64,000 bases of DNA from Candidatus Bacteroides pullicola (lineage in GTDB: Bacteria; Bacteroidota; Bacteroidia; Bacteroidales; Bacteroidaceae): positions 20,188-84,187 of the forward strand of contig DXCV01000029.1 in assembly GCA_019115825.1 (NCBI GenBank), read 5' to 3'. The translations under genes were made by a program, and so were the position numbers. The notes beneath the pieces are model-generated. The model ran no database searches. It was not told the origin of the DNA and was given only the letters and a program-made list of their open reading frames with translations. This document shows, piece by piece, positions 1 to 8,789 of the stretch (the first letter of the stretch is position 1; every line of letters begins with the position of its first letter).

Positions 1-54
1 GCCCTCTTCAAAGTTCGGCTTTATCTTGTCGAGATAATTTCTTAACGCTTTCAT
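1..54 (-). CDS. nqrB: Na+-translocating NADH:quinone reductase subunit B (5' end only)
   Basis: The first 18 codons read out of the left edge on the minus strand, beginning MKALRNYLDKIKPNFEEG. This is the characteristic start of Bacteroidetes NqrB, the FMN-carrying membrane subunit of the Na+ pump that oxidises NADH and reduces quinone. The ATG sits 44 bases downstream of the nqrA stop, so the two are almost certainly co-transcribed. It is missing from the ORF track only because it is cut by the window edge. The remainder of the gene, including its transmembrane segments, is outside the window. Confidence 0.85.
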   Translation of the reverse strand, partial: MKALRNYLDKIKPNFEEG

Positions 55-98
55 TTATGAATGATTAATGTTCAATGATAAACGGTTAATAATCAGGT

Positions 99-1448
99 TC
101 ACGCCATCTCTGCACGAAGCATGTCAAGTCCGGCACGCACAATGCGCTGCACCTCTACCTTGGAGGAGCAGACGAACTCGCACAAGGCAAAGTCTTCGGG
201 AGCCACTTCGTAGATGCCCAGAGCTTCCATCCGGTCAATATCTCCCGCAATGATGGCCTTCACCAAATACTCGGGGAAGATGTCCATGGGGAACACGCGG
301 TCATATTCATTGGACATGATCATGTGGCGTTCGCCTCCCTTGACGCGGGCGTCCACAACGTACTCCTTCTTGCCCATCAGCCAGGAAAAGTAAGAATGGC
401 TGGTGCTGTATTGGTTCAGACGCGGCATAATCCAGCCCAGCATCTCGTGGATTTCATCGCCTTCGGGGATGACGCTCAATTGAGTATGGAAAGCGCCGAG
501 GAAGCCGTTGGGAGACACTTGTTTGCCGGTCAACACGTTACCGCTAATATAGCGCAGGTCCTTGTCGGTGGTCACGTTGCCCTTGAAGACATTTGTCAGC
601 AGGGCGCCCACTTTCAGTTTGCAATAACCGGGCTTCAGCACCTCGCTGCCTGTCAAGGCCACCGTACGGGTCAAGTCCACACGCCCGGTGTTCATCAGGC
701 GTCCGATAAAGATGACAGCCTCTGCCCCAATGGTCCATACCGTCTCGCCCTTCACGATAGGGTCGATGTGGTTGATTTGCACGCCCACGTTTCCGGCAGG
801 ATGCGGACCGTCGAAGGCTGTGATGGTCACGTTCTTGGCGTTTGTCAGTGCCTGGGCAGTCTGGTTCACGCTGATGTCCAAGTAGGTCTTCGCCATGCGG
901 GACAAGGCGTCCAAGCCTGTCTGGAAGTTGGTTTCCTCACCTTTCAGGACAAACTCGAAGTCGGGTGCCAACGGATTGGAGTCGAAGGCGGAAACGAAAA
1001 TAGCTTTGGGCTTCACCGCAGGATTGGCAATCACGTCGTAGGGACGTTGACGGATGAAAGCGAACATGCCTGCATTCAGCAAGGCTTCCTTCACTTGCTC
1101 CCCACTCATCTTGGCGGGCTCCATCTTGCCAAATTCTTCGTAGTCCTGCTCGGCGGCGGCTTCCACCACGATGTTCATCACCTTACGCTTAGCTCCGCGC
1201 TCCACACTGGTGACCACTCCGCTGACCGGCGAGACGAATTTCAATTCGGGGTGGTTCTTGTCGATGAACAAGGGTCCCCCGGCCATCACATACTCCTGCT
1301 CTTTCACCACCACTTTGGGAGTGACACCGGTGAAATCATCGGGTACCAGCGAGTAGAAGCCCGGTTCTTTCACGCTCAGCCATTCCTTGGCGGCTTTGCC
1401 TTTCAGGTTAATGTCAAGGCCTTTTCGTAATTTGATTACATTTGCCAT
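99..1448 (-). CDS. nqrA: Na+-translocating NADH:quinone reductase subunit A
   Basis: At 449 residues this is normal NqrA length. The N-terminus (VIKLRKGLDINLKGKA) and the following biotinyl/lipoyl-like fold (about residues 30-100, FVSPVSGVV) match the family, followed by the central and C-terminal NqrA domains. NqrA is the peripheral, cytoplasmic-side subunit of the Na+-NQR complex that couples NADH oxidation to Na+ export. It is followed by nqrB, so this is the promoter-proximal end of an nqrABCDEF operon running off the left edge. A TATTTTTG -7 box lies about 35 bases upstream of the ATG. Confidence 0.95.
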   Translation of the reverse strand: MANVIKLRKGLDINLKGKAAKEWLSVKEPGFYSLVPDDFTGVTPKVVVKEQEYVMAGGPLFIDKNHPELKFVSPVSGVVTSVERGAKRKVMNIVVEAAAEQDYEEFGKMEPAKMSGEQVKEALLNAGMFAFIRQRPYDVIANPAVKPKAIFVSAFDSNPLAPDFEFVLKGEETNFQTGLDALSRMAKTYLDISVNQTAQALTNAKNVTITAFDGPHPAGNVGVQINHIDPIVKGETVWTIGAEAVIFIGRLMNTGRVDLTRTVALTGSEVLKPGYCKLKVGALLTNVFKGNVTTDKDLRYISGNVLTGKQVSPNGFLGAFHTQLSVIPEGDEIHEMLGWIMPRLNQYSTSHSYFSWLMGKKEYVVDARVKGGERHMIMSNEYDRVFPMDIFPEYLVKAIIAGDIDRMEALGIYEVAPEDFALCEFVCSSKVEVQRIVRAGLDMLRAEMA

Positions 1449-1483
1449 GCGTCGTTTTAATTTATGGTTTCGCTAATTGCCCG

Positions 1484-1491
1484 CAAAAATA
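1484..1491 (-). promoter_or_regulatory. Bacteroidetes -7 box upstream of nqrA
   Basis: On the minus strand TATTTTTG fits the TAnnTTTG -7 consensus of the Bacteroidetes primary sigma factor. It lies 35 bases before the nqrA ATG. No convincing TTTG -33 box is present at 19-20 bp. Confidence 0.5.
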
Positions 1492-1640
1492 ACAAAAAAA
1501 TGTAGAAAATCCTTGGAGAGGATGAAAAAAACACACTGATTTTCACAAATATTCTCCCAAAGCGGACAAGTCCTTTCCGCGAAGACAAAAGACGACCTCC
1601 GCGAGCAAAAGCCCGCCCTTTTGCGAAACATTGGTTGCTG

Positions 1641-1687
1641 AAAAACAGAGCGGGCGGGGCATCTGGAAAATCCATACACCCCGCCCG
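1641..1687 (-). terminator. Rho-independent terminator after lysA
   Basis: A perfect 9-bp GC stem (CGGGCGGGG / CCCCGCCCG) with a roughly 19-base loop is followed on the minus strand by CTCTGTTTTT. It sits 24 bases past the lysA stop and closes the purU-his-ftsE-lysC-lysA run. The rest of the 260-base gap to nqrA holds only the nqrA promoter; the two short minus ORFs there cover the hairpin and look spurious. Confidence 0.85.
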
Positions 1688-1710
1688 GACATATACCTGT
1701 CAAGTTGGAC

Positions 1711-2871
1711 TCAAATCATCTCGTCCGACGTATAACCTTGCGGCAATTCGCGGCAATTATAGACCGAAGCCATTATCTCGCCGTAAGCGCCGGCTGAACG
1801 TATAGCTATAAAATCGCCCCGCTGCACGCCGTTCAAATCTACGGCCTTGCCAAAGACATCCGAAGACTCGCAGACAGGTCCAACGACATCGTAAGTTTCC
1901 ACCGGACGCTCCGAAGAAATGTCCTCTATCTTGTGATAAGCCTGGTAAAGAGCCGGGCGAATCAAGTCAGTCATGCCCGCATCCAGGATAGCAAACTGCT
2001 TATTGGTGCCTTGCTTGACATAGAGCACCCGCGCGATAAGCGAGCCGCATTGACCAACCACCGAACGCCCCAATTCAAAGTGCAAAGTCTGGTAAGAGCG
2101 CAACTTCAAATGAGTGTTATAGGTGGCAAAATAAGCCTTGAAGTCAGGGATGGATTGCCGGTTGGGATGCGCATAGTCAATGCCCAATCCGCCTCCCACA
2201 TTGATGTATGAGATACGGATCTGGCGGGCTTCGAGCTTGTCCTGCAATTCATTGACCCGGTTGCAGAGCGCCACGAAATCGCCCATGTCCAATATCTGCG
2301 AACCGATGTGGAAATGCAAGCCGATGAACTCCACATGCTGCATGGACAGGGCAATATCCATCACCTTGTCCATATCCTCCATGCTGATGCCGAATTTGTT
2401 TTCAGCCAATCCGGTCGTAATGTTGGCGTGTGTATGGGCGCCGACATTGGGATTGATGCGGAAAGCCACACGCGCCACCTTGCCCTTGGCGGCGGCCAGC
2501 TGGTTGATAACTTCCAACTCAGGAATGGACTCCACATTGAAGCAGAAGATGTCATAATCTAGAGCCAGGTTAATTTCCCAATCCGACTTGCCTACACCGG
2601 CAAAGACAACCTTCCCAGCGGGGAAGCCTGCCTTGATGGCCGCACGTATTTCGCCTCCGCTCACGCAATCCGCACCCAATCCGCTCTCCCGGATGATGGC
2701 AAGCACCTTAGGATTGGCATTGGCCTTGACGGCATAGTGTACGGAGTAATTGCCATAACGTCCGGCTTCAGCACGGATGGCGCTCAAGGTGTCGCGCAAC
2801 ACCTTTGTATCATAATAATAAAAAGGTGTGCGCAACGACTGGAATTTATCTATAGGGAATATTCCTTTCAT
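1711..2871 (-). CDS. lysA: Diaminopimelate decarboxylase
   Basis: Catalyses the last step of lysine synthesis, meso-diaminopimelate to L-lysine plus CO2, using pyridoxal phosphate in the cytoplasm. The 386-residue protein has the PLP-lysine motif HYAVKAN (Lys49), the HIGSQ strand, the glycine loop GGGLGIDY that holds the PLP phosphate, and the C-terminal CESSDVF motif supplying the catalytic Cys from the neighbouring subunit. It follows the aspartokinase gene after a 107-base spacer of short palindromic repeats, so the first and last dedicated enzymes of lysine synthesis sit together. A strong terminator follows. Confidence 0.95.
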   Translation of the reverse strand: MKGIFPIDKFQSLRTPFYYYDTKVLRDTLSAIRAEAGRYGNYSVHYAVKANANPKVLAIIRESGLGADCVSGGEIRAAIKAGFPAGKVVFAGVGKSDWEINLALDYDIFCFNVESIPELEVINQLAAAKGKVARVAFRINPNVGAHTHANITTGLAENKFGISMEDMDKVMDIALSMQHVEFIGLHFHIGSQILDMGDFVALCNRVNELQDKLEARQIRISYINVGGGLGIDYAHPNRQSIPDFKAYFATYNTHLKLRSYQTLHFELGRSVVGQCGSLIARVLYVKQGTNKQFAILDAGMTDLIRPALYQAYHKIEDISSERPVETYDVVGPVCESSDVFGKAVDLNGVQRGDFIAIRSAGAYGEIMASVYNCRELPQGYTSDEMI

Positions 2872-2897
2872 AAAATCAGAGTTAATAATAAGGAGGG

Positions 2898-2955
2898 CTA
2901 AAATCCCTCTTTAGCGGTCTAAAATCCCTCTTTAGGAAGCTCAAGAGCCTCTTTA
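2898..2955. repeat. Three short palindromic repeats in the lysC-lysA spacer
   Basis: Two identical 17-base copies of CTAAAATCCCTCTTTAG start at 2898 and 2919, with a diverged third copy ending at 2955, giving a period of about 20-21 bases. Each unit is a small palindrome (CTAAA / TTTAG). They fill most of the gap between the lysC stop and the lysA start and would be transcribed as tandem small hairpins in the lysA leader. No function is known to me. Confidence 0.75.
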
Positions 2956-2978
2956 GGAAATTCAATCACCCTCTTTCG

Positions 2979-4310
2979 TCAACCCTCATTGAAGAGGGCC
3001 TTGCTCAACGACTGGAGAGCCGCCTTCTTGTCGCACTCGCGGATGAGGAAAGAGATGTTGTAGTTGCTTCCGCCGAATGAAATCATACGCACCGGTATGT
3101 CGCGCATAGCATCCAAAGCCTTGGCTTCAAAGCCCACGTTCTCCCATTCCAAATCTCCCACTACACAGATGATGCACATATCCCGGTCAACGGTGACAGT
3201 GCCATATTTCTTCAAATCATCCAGGATTTCATTCAGGTGCTTCACGTTGTCGATGGAAACAGACACACCCACCTCGGACGTGCAAATCATGTCGATGGAA
3301 GTCTGGTAGCTCTCGAAAATCTCGAAGACCTTGCGCAAGAAGCCGTATGCCAGCAACATTCTGCTGGATTTGATTTTGATGGCCGTGATGTTGTCCTTGG
3401 CGGCCACGGCTTTGATTTTTCCTTTCTCCGTGTCGTTGGAAATCAACGTGCCTTCAGCCTTGGGATCCATCGTGTTGAGCAGGCGCACAGGGATGTTGGC
3501 ATACTTGGCGGGCTGTATGCACGTGGGGTGCAGGATTTTGGCGCCGAAATACGCCAACTCGGCCGCTTCCTCAAAATGCAGGTGGCGTACGGGCGAAGTC
3601 TTGTCCACGATGCGTGGGTCGTTGTTGTGCATGCCGTCAATGTCTGTCCAAATCTGTATCTCGGAGGCATTGATGGCAGCGCCAATCAGAGAAGCGGTGT
3701 AGTCACTACCACCCCGTTGCAGGTTATCAATCTCGCCGTATGCGTTGCGGCAGATGAAGCCCTGCGTGATGTAGATGTCGGCATCCGGATGCAGCTCCAA
3801 CTGGATTTGCAGCTTCTCCTTGATATATACAGGGTCAGGTTCGGCATTCTTGTCTGTCCGCATGAACTCCAAAGCAGGCAACAGGACGGCGTTCACCCCG
3901 CACTCCTGCAAGTAGAGGTTCATCATGCCGGTGGAAATCAATTCGCCCTGGGCAAGGATGACCTTTTCCTCGAAAAGCGTAAACAAGTCCTTGGTATAGG
4001 AACGGATATAATCGAAGTGGGAACGAATCAGTTCCAATCCCTTCTGCTTATACTCCGGCGTGGCATACAACTCGTCTACATGGCCACGGTATTTACCCTC
4101 CAAGCGATTGATGATTTCGTTGGCTCCTTCCGGATTTTTCTTGTACAGATAATCTGAAATCTCCACCAATGTGTTCGTTGTACCCGACATGGCGGACAAC
4201 ACCACAATCTTGCGTTCGCCATCGGTAATCAATTTGGCCACTTCCTTCATCCGTTGGGCGGAACCGACCGAAGTACCTCCAAACTTTAAAACTTTCATTC
4301 CTGTATTCAT
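2979..4310 (-). CDS. lysC: Aspartate kinase (monofunctional)
   Basis: Phosphorylates L-aspartate, the first step of the Lys/Thr/Met/diaminopimelate pathway. The N-terminal kinase domain carries KFGGTSVG (from residue 9) and the GGSDYTA substrate/ATP motif. The last 140 or so residues look like tandem ACT domains, which give end-product inhibition in this family. Length (443 residues) fits a monofunctional aspartokinase without a homoserine dehydrogenase domain. An internal ATG at MKVLKFGG (4298) is an alternative start. It lies 24 bases downstream of ftsE and upstream of lysA. Confidence 0.93.
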   Translation of the reverse strand: MNTGMKVLKFGGTSVGSAQRMKEVAKLITDGERKIVVLSAMSGTTNTLVEISDYLYKKNPEGANEIINRLEGKYRGHVDELYATPEYKQKGLELIRSHFDYIRSYTKDLFTLFEEKVILAQGELISTGMMNLYLQECGVNAVLLPALEFMRTDKNAEPDPVYIKEKLQIQLELHPDADIYITQGFICRNAYGEIDNLQRGGSDYTASLIGAAINASEIQIWTDIDGMHNNDPRIVDKTSPVRHLHFEEAAELAYFGAKILHPTCIQPAKYANIPVRLLNTMDPKAEGTLISNDTEKGKIKAVAAKDNITAIKIKSSRMLLAYGFLRKVFEIFESYQTSIDMICTSEVGVSVSIDNVKHLNEILDDLKKYGTVTVDRDMCIICVVGDLEWENVGFEAKALDAMRDIPVRMISFGGSNYNISFLIRECDKKAALQSLSKALFNEG

Positions 4311-4334
4311 TTCGTTAGTTGTTAATTTCTTATC

Positions 4335-5048
4335 TTAGTCATTCTGTTCTTTCACAACCTCTGTCAACCGGTGCCCGGCACAACGGCACACCCTGCCCGG
4401 AAAATCCTCCAACAAGCGCAGGTTGTGCGTGGTCACCACGACCAAAGCCCCTTTCCGGCTGAGGTCTGCCAAAAGTGCCGCAATGGCTTGTCCGGTCTCC
4501 ACATCCAGATTGCCCGTAGGCTCATCGGCCAAAATCACTTTCGGCGAATTGAGCACCGCACGGGCTATGGCTATGCGCTGTTGCTCGCCTCCGGACAATT
4601 CATTGGGGAATTTATATCCCTTGCGCTCCATGCCTACCAAGGCCAGGACTTCCGCTATGCGCTCTTTCATCCGGCTTTTGTCTTTCCAACCCGTCGCCCG
4701 CAACACAAATTCCAAATTGTGATAGACCGTACGATCAGTCAGCAACTGAAAATCCTGGAAAATGATGCCCAGTTGTCGGCGCAATTCCGGCAAACTTCTC
4801 CGCTTGATGCGGCACATATCATATCCCAACACCTCGGCTTTACCGGAATGCACGTCCAATTCGCCATAAAACGTCTTCAGCAAACTGGTCTTTCCGGAAC
4901 CCACCTTGCCTATCAGATAAACCAATTCCCCGGGATGAAAATCCAGATTCACATCGCTCAATACGCACAACTCCTGTTGGCGCACTTCCACGTGGCTATA
5001 TTTGATTAGGGAATCGTCCATCTCTGCCGGAATCAATGTTTCTTCCAC
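4335..5048 (-). CDS. ftsE: FtsE-like ABC transporter ATP-binding protein
   Basis: A 237-residue ABC ATPase. Walker A is GKVGSGKTS (about residues 47-55), the signature is LSGGEQQRIAIARAV and Walker B is VILADEPTG. Length, ATPase type and the absence of a fused membrane domain fit FtsE, which with the membrane partner FtsX acts at the divisome on peptidoglycan hydrolases. No ftsX is adjacent; the gene is instead embedded in an amino-acid biosynthetic run. Its start overlaps the end of hisIE by 16 bases, suggesting translational coupling. A LolD/MacB-like ATPase is the main alternative. Confidence 0.8.
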   Translation of the reverse strand: MEETLIPAEMDDSLIKYSHVEVRQQELCVLSDVNLDFHPGELVYLIGKVGSGKTSLLKTFYGELDVHSGKAEVLGYDMCRIKRRSLPELRRQLGIIFQDFQLLTDRTVYHNLEFVLRATGWKDKSRMKERIAEVLALVGMERKGYKFPNELSGGEQQRIAIARAVLNSPKVILADEPTGNLDVETGQAIAALLADLSRKGALVVVTTHNLRLLEDFPGRVCRCAGHRLTEVVKEQND

Positions 5049-5644
5049 GTGGCGCTATGCCGCTCTTGAAGCTCACGCGCCAAGTCCTCGATGCGATAGC
5101 CCTTCGACGTCAGCAACACGATAAGGTGGTACAGCAGGTCGGCACCTTCATAGATGAGACGCTCGTCCGTACCGTTACAAGCCTCAATGACCGTTTCCAC
5201 GGCTTCTTCGCCCACCTTCTGTGCCATTTTGTTGACACCCGACTGGAAAAGGCTGGTCGTATAAGAGCCCTCAGGCATTTCTTCGTGACGCTTGCAAATG
5301 AAATCCTGCAAGGTCTTCAGGAACATCACAGGTTGCTCGTTCTTCTCCCCCCAGCAGGTATCCGTACCGGTGTGGCAAACCGGCCCTGCCGGATGCACCT
5401 GGATAAGCAAAGTGTCGCAATCGCAATCTTCCTGTATGGAAACCACAGTAAGGAAATTGCCGCTCTCCTCGCCTTTCGTCCACAGACGGTTGCGGGTGCG
5501 GCTGTAGAAGGTCACCTTGCCGGTTTCCACCGTACGGTTATAGGCCTCCTCGTTCATAAAGCCCAGCATCAACACTTTGGCCGTGTCTGCATCTTGTATG
5601 ATGGCCGGAACAAGTCCGTTCATTTTCTCAAAATTCAAGCTCAT
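5033..5644 (-). CDS. hisIE: Bifunctional phosphoribosyl-AMP cyclohydrolase / phosphoribosyl-ATP pyrophosphatase
   Basis: A fusion of HisI (N-terminal, about residues 1-105) and HisE (C-terminal, about 110-203), catalysing the second and third steps of histidine synthesis. The HisI part shows the metal-binding Cys/Asp cluster DCDCDTLL and the CHTGTDTCWG motif; the HisE part has the helical EEAVETVIEA motif typical of this pyrophosphohydrolase. It follows hisF and overlaps ftsE by 16 bases. Confidence 0.95.
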   Translation of the reverse strand: MSLNFEKMNGLVPAIIQDADTAKVLMLGFMNEEAYNRTVETGKVTFYSRTRNRLWTKGEESGNFLTVVSIQEDCDCDTLLIQVHPAGPVCHTGTDTCWGEKNEQPVMFLKTLQDFICKRHEEMPEGSYTTSLFQSGVNKMAQKVGEEAVETVIEACNGTDERLIYEGADLLYHLIVLLTSKGYRIEDLARELQERHSATWKKH

Positions 5645-5672
5645 ACCTATTTATATTTAGCATATTATCCGT

Positions 5673-6431
5673 TCATATCATCCGGACGGGAATTCCCTGG
5701 CCGCAAAGATACAACTTTAATTCGGGAATTTTGATTTCTCCGAAATGAAAAACACTGGCTGCCAACGCCGCATCGGCCTTTCCCTGCAAAAACACGTCCC
5801 TGAAATGCTCTTTGGCTCCGGCTCCACCCGATGCTATCACCGGAATGGACAACGCATCGGCCAACGCAGCCAAGGTGCTATTGGCATAACCCGTCTTCAC
5901 GCCGTCATGGTCCATGCTGGTGAAGAGCACTTCACCGGCTCCCCGTTCCTGGGCTTCCTTTGTCCAGCTGAACAATTCTTTGTCAGTTTCCACCCGTCCC
6001 CCATTCAGGTAGCAGCGCCAACCTCCATCCGTCTGCTTGGCATCTACCGCCAGGACACAGACTTGGGAGCCGAAATGCCCGGCAATCTCGTCGATCAGCT
6101 CCGGCCTACGGATGGCGGCGGAATTGATGGAAATCTTGTCCGCACCTGCATTCAACAGCCGTTCCACATCACTCAGTTCATGAATGCCTCCGCCCACCGT
6201 GAAGGGGATACTGATGTTGGCGGCAATGCGCTTCACCAACTCCGCAAATGTCTTTCTGCCTTCAAAACTGGCGGTGATGTCCAGGAATACCAGTTCATCC
6301 GCCCCTTGCTCACTATAGGCACGGGCCAGTTCCACAGGGTCTCCCGCTTGGCGCAGGTTGACGAAGTTCGTCCCCTTCACCGTTTGTCCGTCTTTGATGT
6401 CCAGACAAGGAATGATTCTCTTGGCCAGCAT
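5673..6431 (-). CDS. hisF: Imidazole glycerol phosphate synthase, cyclase subunit
   Basis: A TIM barrel of 252 residues, the usual size. It uses ammonia from HisH to convert PRFAR to imidazole glycerol phosphate and AICAR. The first catalytic aspartate is at position 11 in [10 protein letters not shown] and the second lies in VLAVDAK. The phosphate-binding motifs VGGGIH and ASGGAG are present. HisH, its glutaminase partner, is two genes upstream; the order hisH-hisA-hisF-hisIE is a conventional his cluster. Confidence 0.96.
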   Translation of the reverse strand: MLAKRIIPCLDIKDGQTVKGTNFVNLRQAGDPVELARAYSEQGADELVFLDITASFEGRKTFAELVKRIAANISIPFTVGGGIHELSDVERLLNAGADKISINSAAIRRPELIDEIAGHFGSQVCVLAVDAKQTDGGWRCYLNGGRVETDKELFSWTKEAQERGAGEVLFTSMDHDGVKTGYANSTLAALADALSIPVIASGGAGAKEHFRDVFLQGKADAALAASVFHFGEIKIPELKLYLCGQGIPVRMI

Positions 6432-6444
6432 AGTATCTATAGTA

Positions 6445-7170
6445 TTAATGGTTCATTAATTTTTCCATATCCTCCAAGGTGATGCGCCCTTCATAGAAGG
6501 CTTTTCCGATGATGACGGCGGGGATGCCCGCTTCTTCCAAAGCTTCCACATCCTGAAGGCTGCCCACTCCACCACTGGCCACCAGATACAAGGATGGATG
6601 TTGGCGCAGGATTTCTTTATACAACTCCAGGGAAGGGCCTTGCAACATTCCATCCCTGCCTACGTCCGTACAAATGGCCTGAGTCACCCCTTTCAAGATG
6701 TAATCGTCCAGAAAAGGGAACAGTTCGCAAGCGCTCTCCTCTTTCCATCCGTTGACAGCAATGCGACCTTCCTTCACGTCAGCGCCCAAGATGATTCGCT
6801 CCGGGCCGTATTTTTGCAGCCAATGGCAAAACCTGTCGGGATTCTTCACGGCTATGCTTCCGCCTGTCACCAACCGCGCCCCGCACTCGAATGCAATGCG
6901 CAAATCGTCATCACTCTTGACACCTCCTCCAAAATCTATGGCCAACGATGTCTGCGTAGCCAGTTCCTCCAAGGTCCGGTAGTTCACGATGTGATGCGAA
7001 GCTGCCCCATCCAAATCCACGACATGCAGGCGGCGGATGCCATGTGCCTCGAATGCTTTCGCCACGTCCAACGGGTTTTCGTTGTACACTTTCTTGCTTT
7101 CATACTTTCCTTGCGAAAGGCGTACACATTTCCCTTCGATGATATCAATGGCAGGTATCAATTCTATCAT
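6445..7170 (-). CDS. hisA: 1-(5-phosphoribosyl)-5-[(5-phosphoribosylamino)methylideneamino]imidazole-4-carboxamide isomerase
   Basis: A 241-residue TIM barrel paralogous to hisF that catalyses the Amadori rearrangement of ProFAR to PRFAR. It begins [17 protein letters not shown] with the catalytic Asp in AIDI. The second catalytic Asp lies in [10 protein letters not shown], and the phosphate loops DFGGGV and ASGGVG are visible. It is tightly spaced (13 bases) on both sides within the his run. Confidence 0.96.
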   Translation of the reverse strand: MIELIPAIDIIEGKCVRLSQGKYESKKVYNENPLDVAKAFEAHGIRRLHVVDLDGAASHHIVNYRTLEELATQTSLAIDFGGGVKSDDDLRIAFECGARLVTGGSIAVKNPDRFCHWLQKYGPERIILGADVKEGRIAVNGWKEESACELFPFLDDYILKGVTQAICTDVGRDGMLQGPSLELYKEILRQHPSLYLVASGGVGSLQDVEALEEAGIPAVIIGKAFYEGRITLEDMEKLMNH

Positions 7171-7183
7171 AACCCCACTTGCT

Positions 7184-7774
7184 TTATAAGTTTAAGAAAT
7201 TGCGCAAAATACGTTCGCCCACGCCACCGCTCTTTTCCGGATGGAACTGGGTGGCGTAAAAATTATCTTTGTGCAAGGCCGCGCTGAAAGGCTGGATGTA
7301 ATCCGTAACCGCCGCCGTGCAATCGTGCAACGGCACATAATAACTATGCACGAAGTAGACATACTCCTCCCTGCCGAACCCGTCAAACAGGGCGCTGTTC
7401 GTCTGTCCGATGGTGTTCCATCCCATGTGGGGCACCTTGTCTTCATGGCGGGCTGACACAAAACGCTTCACCTCTGCATCAAAAATGCCCAATCCGTCCA
7501 CGTCGCCTTCTTCTGAATGGCGGCACATCAATTGCATGCCCAGGCAGATGCCCAATACAGGTTGCTTCAATCCCACTATCACCTTGTCCAAACCTGAATC
7601 GTGCAGGTAAGACATGGTGGTCGCGGCTTCGCCAACGCCGGGGAAAATCACCCGCTCCGACCGGCGCAACACGTTTTCGTCTGCCGTGATGACCGGCTCC
7701 ACACCCAGGCGCCGCAAGGCGTAATCCACCGAACAGATGTTGCCGGCATTGTATTTGATGACAGCTACGCTCAT
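7184..7774 (-). CDS. hisH: Imidazole glycerol phosphate synthase, glutaminase subunit
   Basis: A class I glutamine amidotransferase of 196 residues that makes the ammonia used by HisF. The nucleophile Cys is in [10 protein letters not shown], and the His/Glu pair of the triad is in TQFHPEKSG. The N-terminal [12 protein letters not shown] strand fits HisH. It starts 12 bases after purU. No hisG, hisD, hisC or hisB is in the window, so the pathway is split. Confidence 0.95.
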   Translation of the reverse strand: MSVAVIKYNAGNICSVDYALRRLGVEPVITADENVLRRSERVIFPGVGEAATTMSYLHDSGLDKVIVGLKQPVLGICLGMQLMCRHSEEGDVDGLGIFDAEVKRFVSARHEDKVPHMGWNTIGQTNSALFDGFGREEYVYFVHSYYVPLHDCTAAVTDYIQPFSAALHKDNFYATQFHPEKSGGVGERILRNFLNL

Positions 7775-7786
7775 AATGTTCTCTTG

Positions 7787-8644
7787 TTAATTGAATATCA
7801 CTGTTTTGTTTTTGTACGCCAATATCTTACGCTCGATGTGCTTCTGCACGGCACGCGACAAGACAATTTTCTCCAAATCCTTACCTTTATTCACCAGGTC
7901 CTGTACGGTGTCTTTGTGCGTGATGCGCACCACATCCTGCTCGATGATAGGTCCCGCATCCAGGTCCGTAGTCACATAGTGGCTGGTTGCCCCGATGATT
8001 TTCACCCCACGCTCGAAAGCGGCATGATAGGGCTTCGCACCTACAAAGGCAGGCAGGAAAGAATGGTGTATGTTGATGATGCGGTTCGGGAAGGCTTCAA
8101 TGAGTTGCTCGGACACGACCTGCATGTAGCGTGCCAAGACGATGAAGTTGATGCCGTGCTCGGCCATCAGCTCCAGTTCGCGCCGCTCCTGTTCTGCCTT
8201 ATTCTCCTTGGTAATCGGAAAAAGATGAAAGGGAATGTCAAAACGCTCGGCCACGTGTTGCAAATCGGGATGGTTGCTGATGATGAGAGGCACCTGCACA
8301 TTCCATTCTCCGGCCGTATAGCGCGCCAACAGGTCGTAGAGGCAATGCGACATCTTGGACACGAAGATGGCCATACGCGGCGTATAATCCGAGAAATACA
8401 GGCGGAACTCCATCGCATACTTTTGGGCATAGAGCGTGGCAAAGTAATCGTGGATTTTCTCTTGCGGCACCAGGAACTTCTCCAATTCCCACTCAATGCG
8501 CATAAAGAATATGTTCTCCACATGGTCCACGTATTGGTCAAGGTAGACGATATTTCCTTTGTTCACCGTGATGAAGTCCGTCACCTCGGCCAAGATGCCC
8601 GGACGGTCGGGACAATGCAACAATAGTTTCGCGGTTTTCATCAT
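7787..8644 (-). CDS. purU: Formyltetrahydrofolate deformylase
   Basis: Hydrolyses 10-formyl-THF to formate and THF, balancing one-carbon pools and supplying formate for purine synthesis. The 285-residue protein has an N-terminal ACT domain (KLLLHCPDRPGILAEVTDFI) and a C-terminal formyltransferase fold with INIHHSFLPAF and LDAGPIIEQD, the Asn/His/Asp catalytic region. It is the first gene of the minus-strand run into hisH; both pathways touch one-carbon and AICAR metabolism, which may explain the linkage. Confidence 0.93.
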   Translation of the reverse strand: MMKTAKLLLHCPDRPGILAEVTDFITVNKGNIVYLDQYVDHVENIFFMRIEWELEKFLVPQEKIHDYFATLYAQKYAMEFRLYFSDYTPRMAIFVSKMSHCLYDLLARYTAGEWNVQVPLIISNHPDLQHVAERFDIPFHLFPITKENKAEQERRELELMAEHGINFIVLARYMQVVSEQLIEAFPNRIINIHHSFLPAFVGAKPYHAAFERGVKIIGATSHYVTTDLDAGPIIEQDVVRITHKDTVQDLVNKGKDLEKIVLSRAVQKHIERKILAYKNKTVIFN

Positions 8645-8684
8645 TCTCTTTCTTTTTGATTACAACATTATCGGTTTACGGGCG

Positions 8685-8692
8685 CAAAAATA
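8685..8692 (-). promoter_or_regulatory. -7 box for the purU-his-ftsE-lysC-lysA run
   Basis: Minus-strand TATTTTTG fits TAnnTTTG and lies about 40 bases before the purU ATG, between it and the terminator of the nigD-like gene. The -33 region is weak. With gaps of 28 bases or less (or overlaps) from purU through lysC and a 107-base spacer before lysA, this is the only obvious promoter for the eight-gene run. Confidence 0.5.
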
Positions 8693-8726
8693 ACGAATTA
8701 TCCTTAAACAGCGAACATTTTGCACA

Positions 8727-8764
8727 ATAAAAAAGCCCCATCCACGGAAATCGGACAGGGCTTA
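8727..8764 (-). terminator. Rho-independent terminator after the NigD-like gene
   Basis: On the minus strand TAAGCCC pairs with GGGCTT across an approximately 20-base loop and is followed by TTTTTTATT, 26 bases past the stop of the NigD-like gene. Confidence 0.8.
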
Positions 8765-8789
8765 GCATTGAGATGATTGAGAAATAAAC

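Noticed and set aside
1457-1703. Two minus-strand ORFs of 72 and 76 residues between lysA and nqrA
   Set aside because: They overlap the lysA terminator and nqrA promoter and lack coding character.
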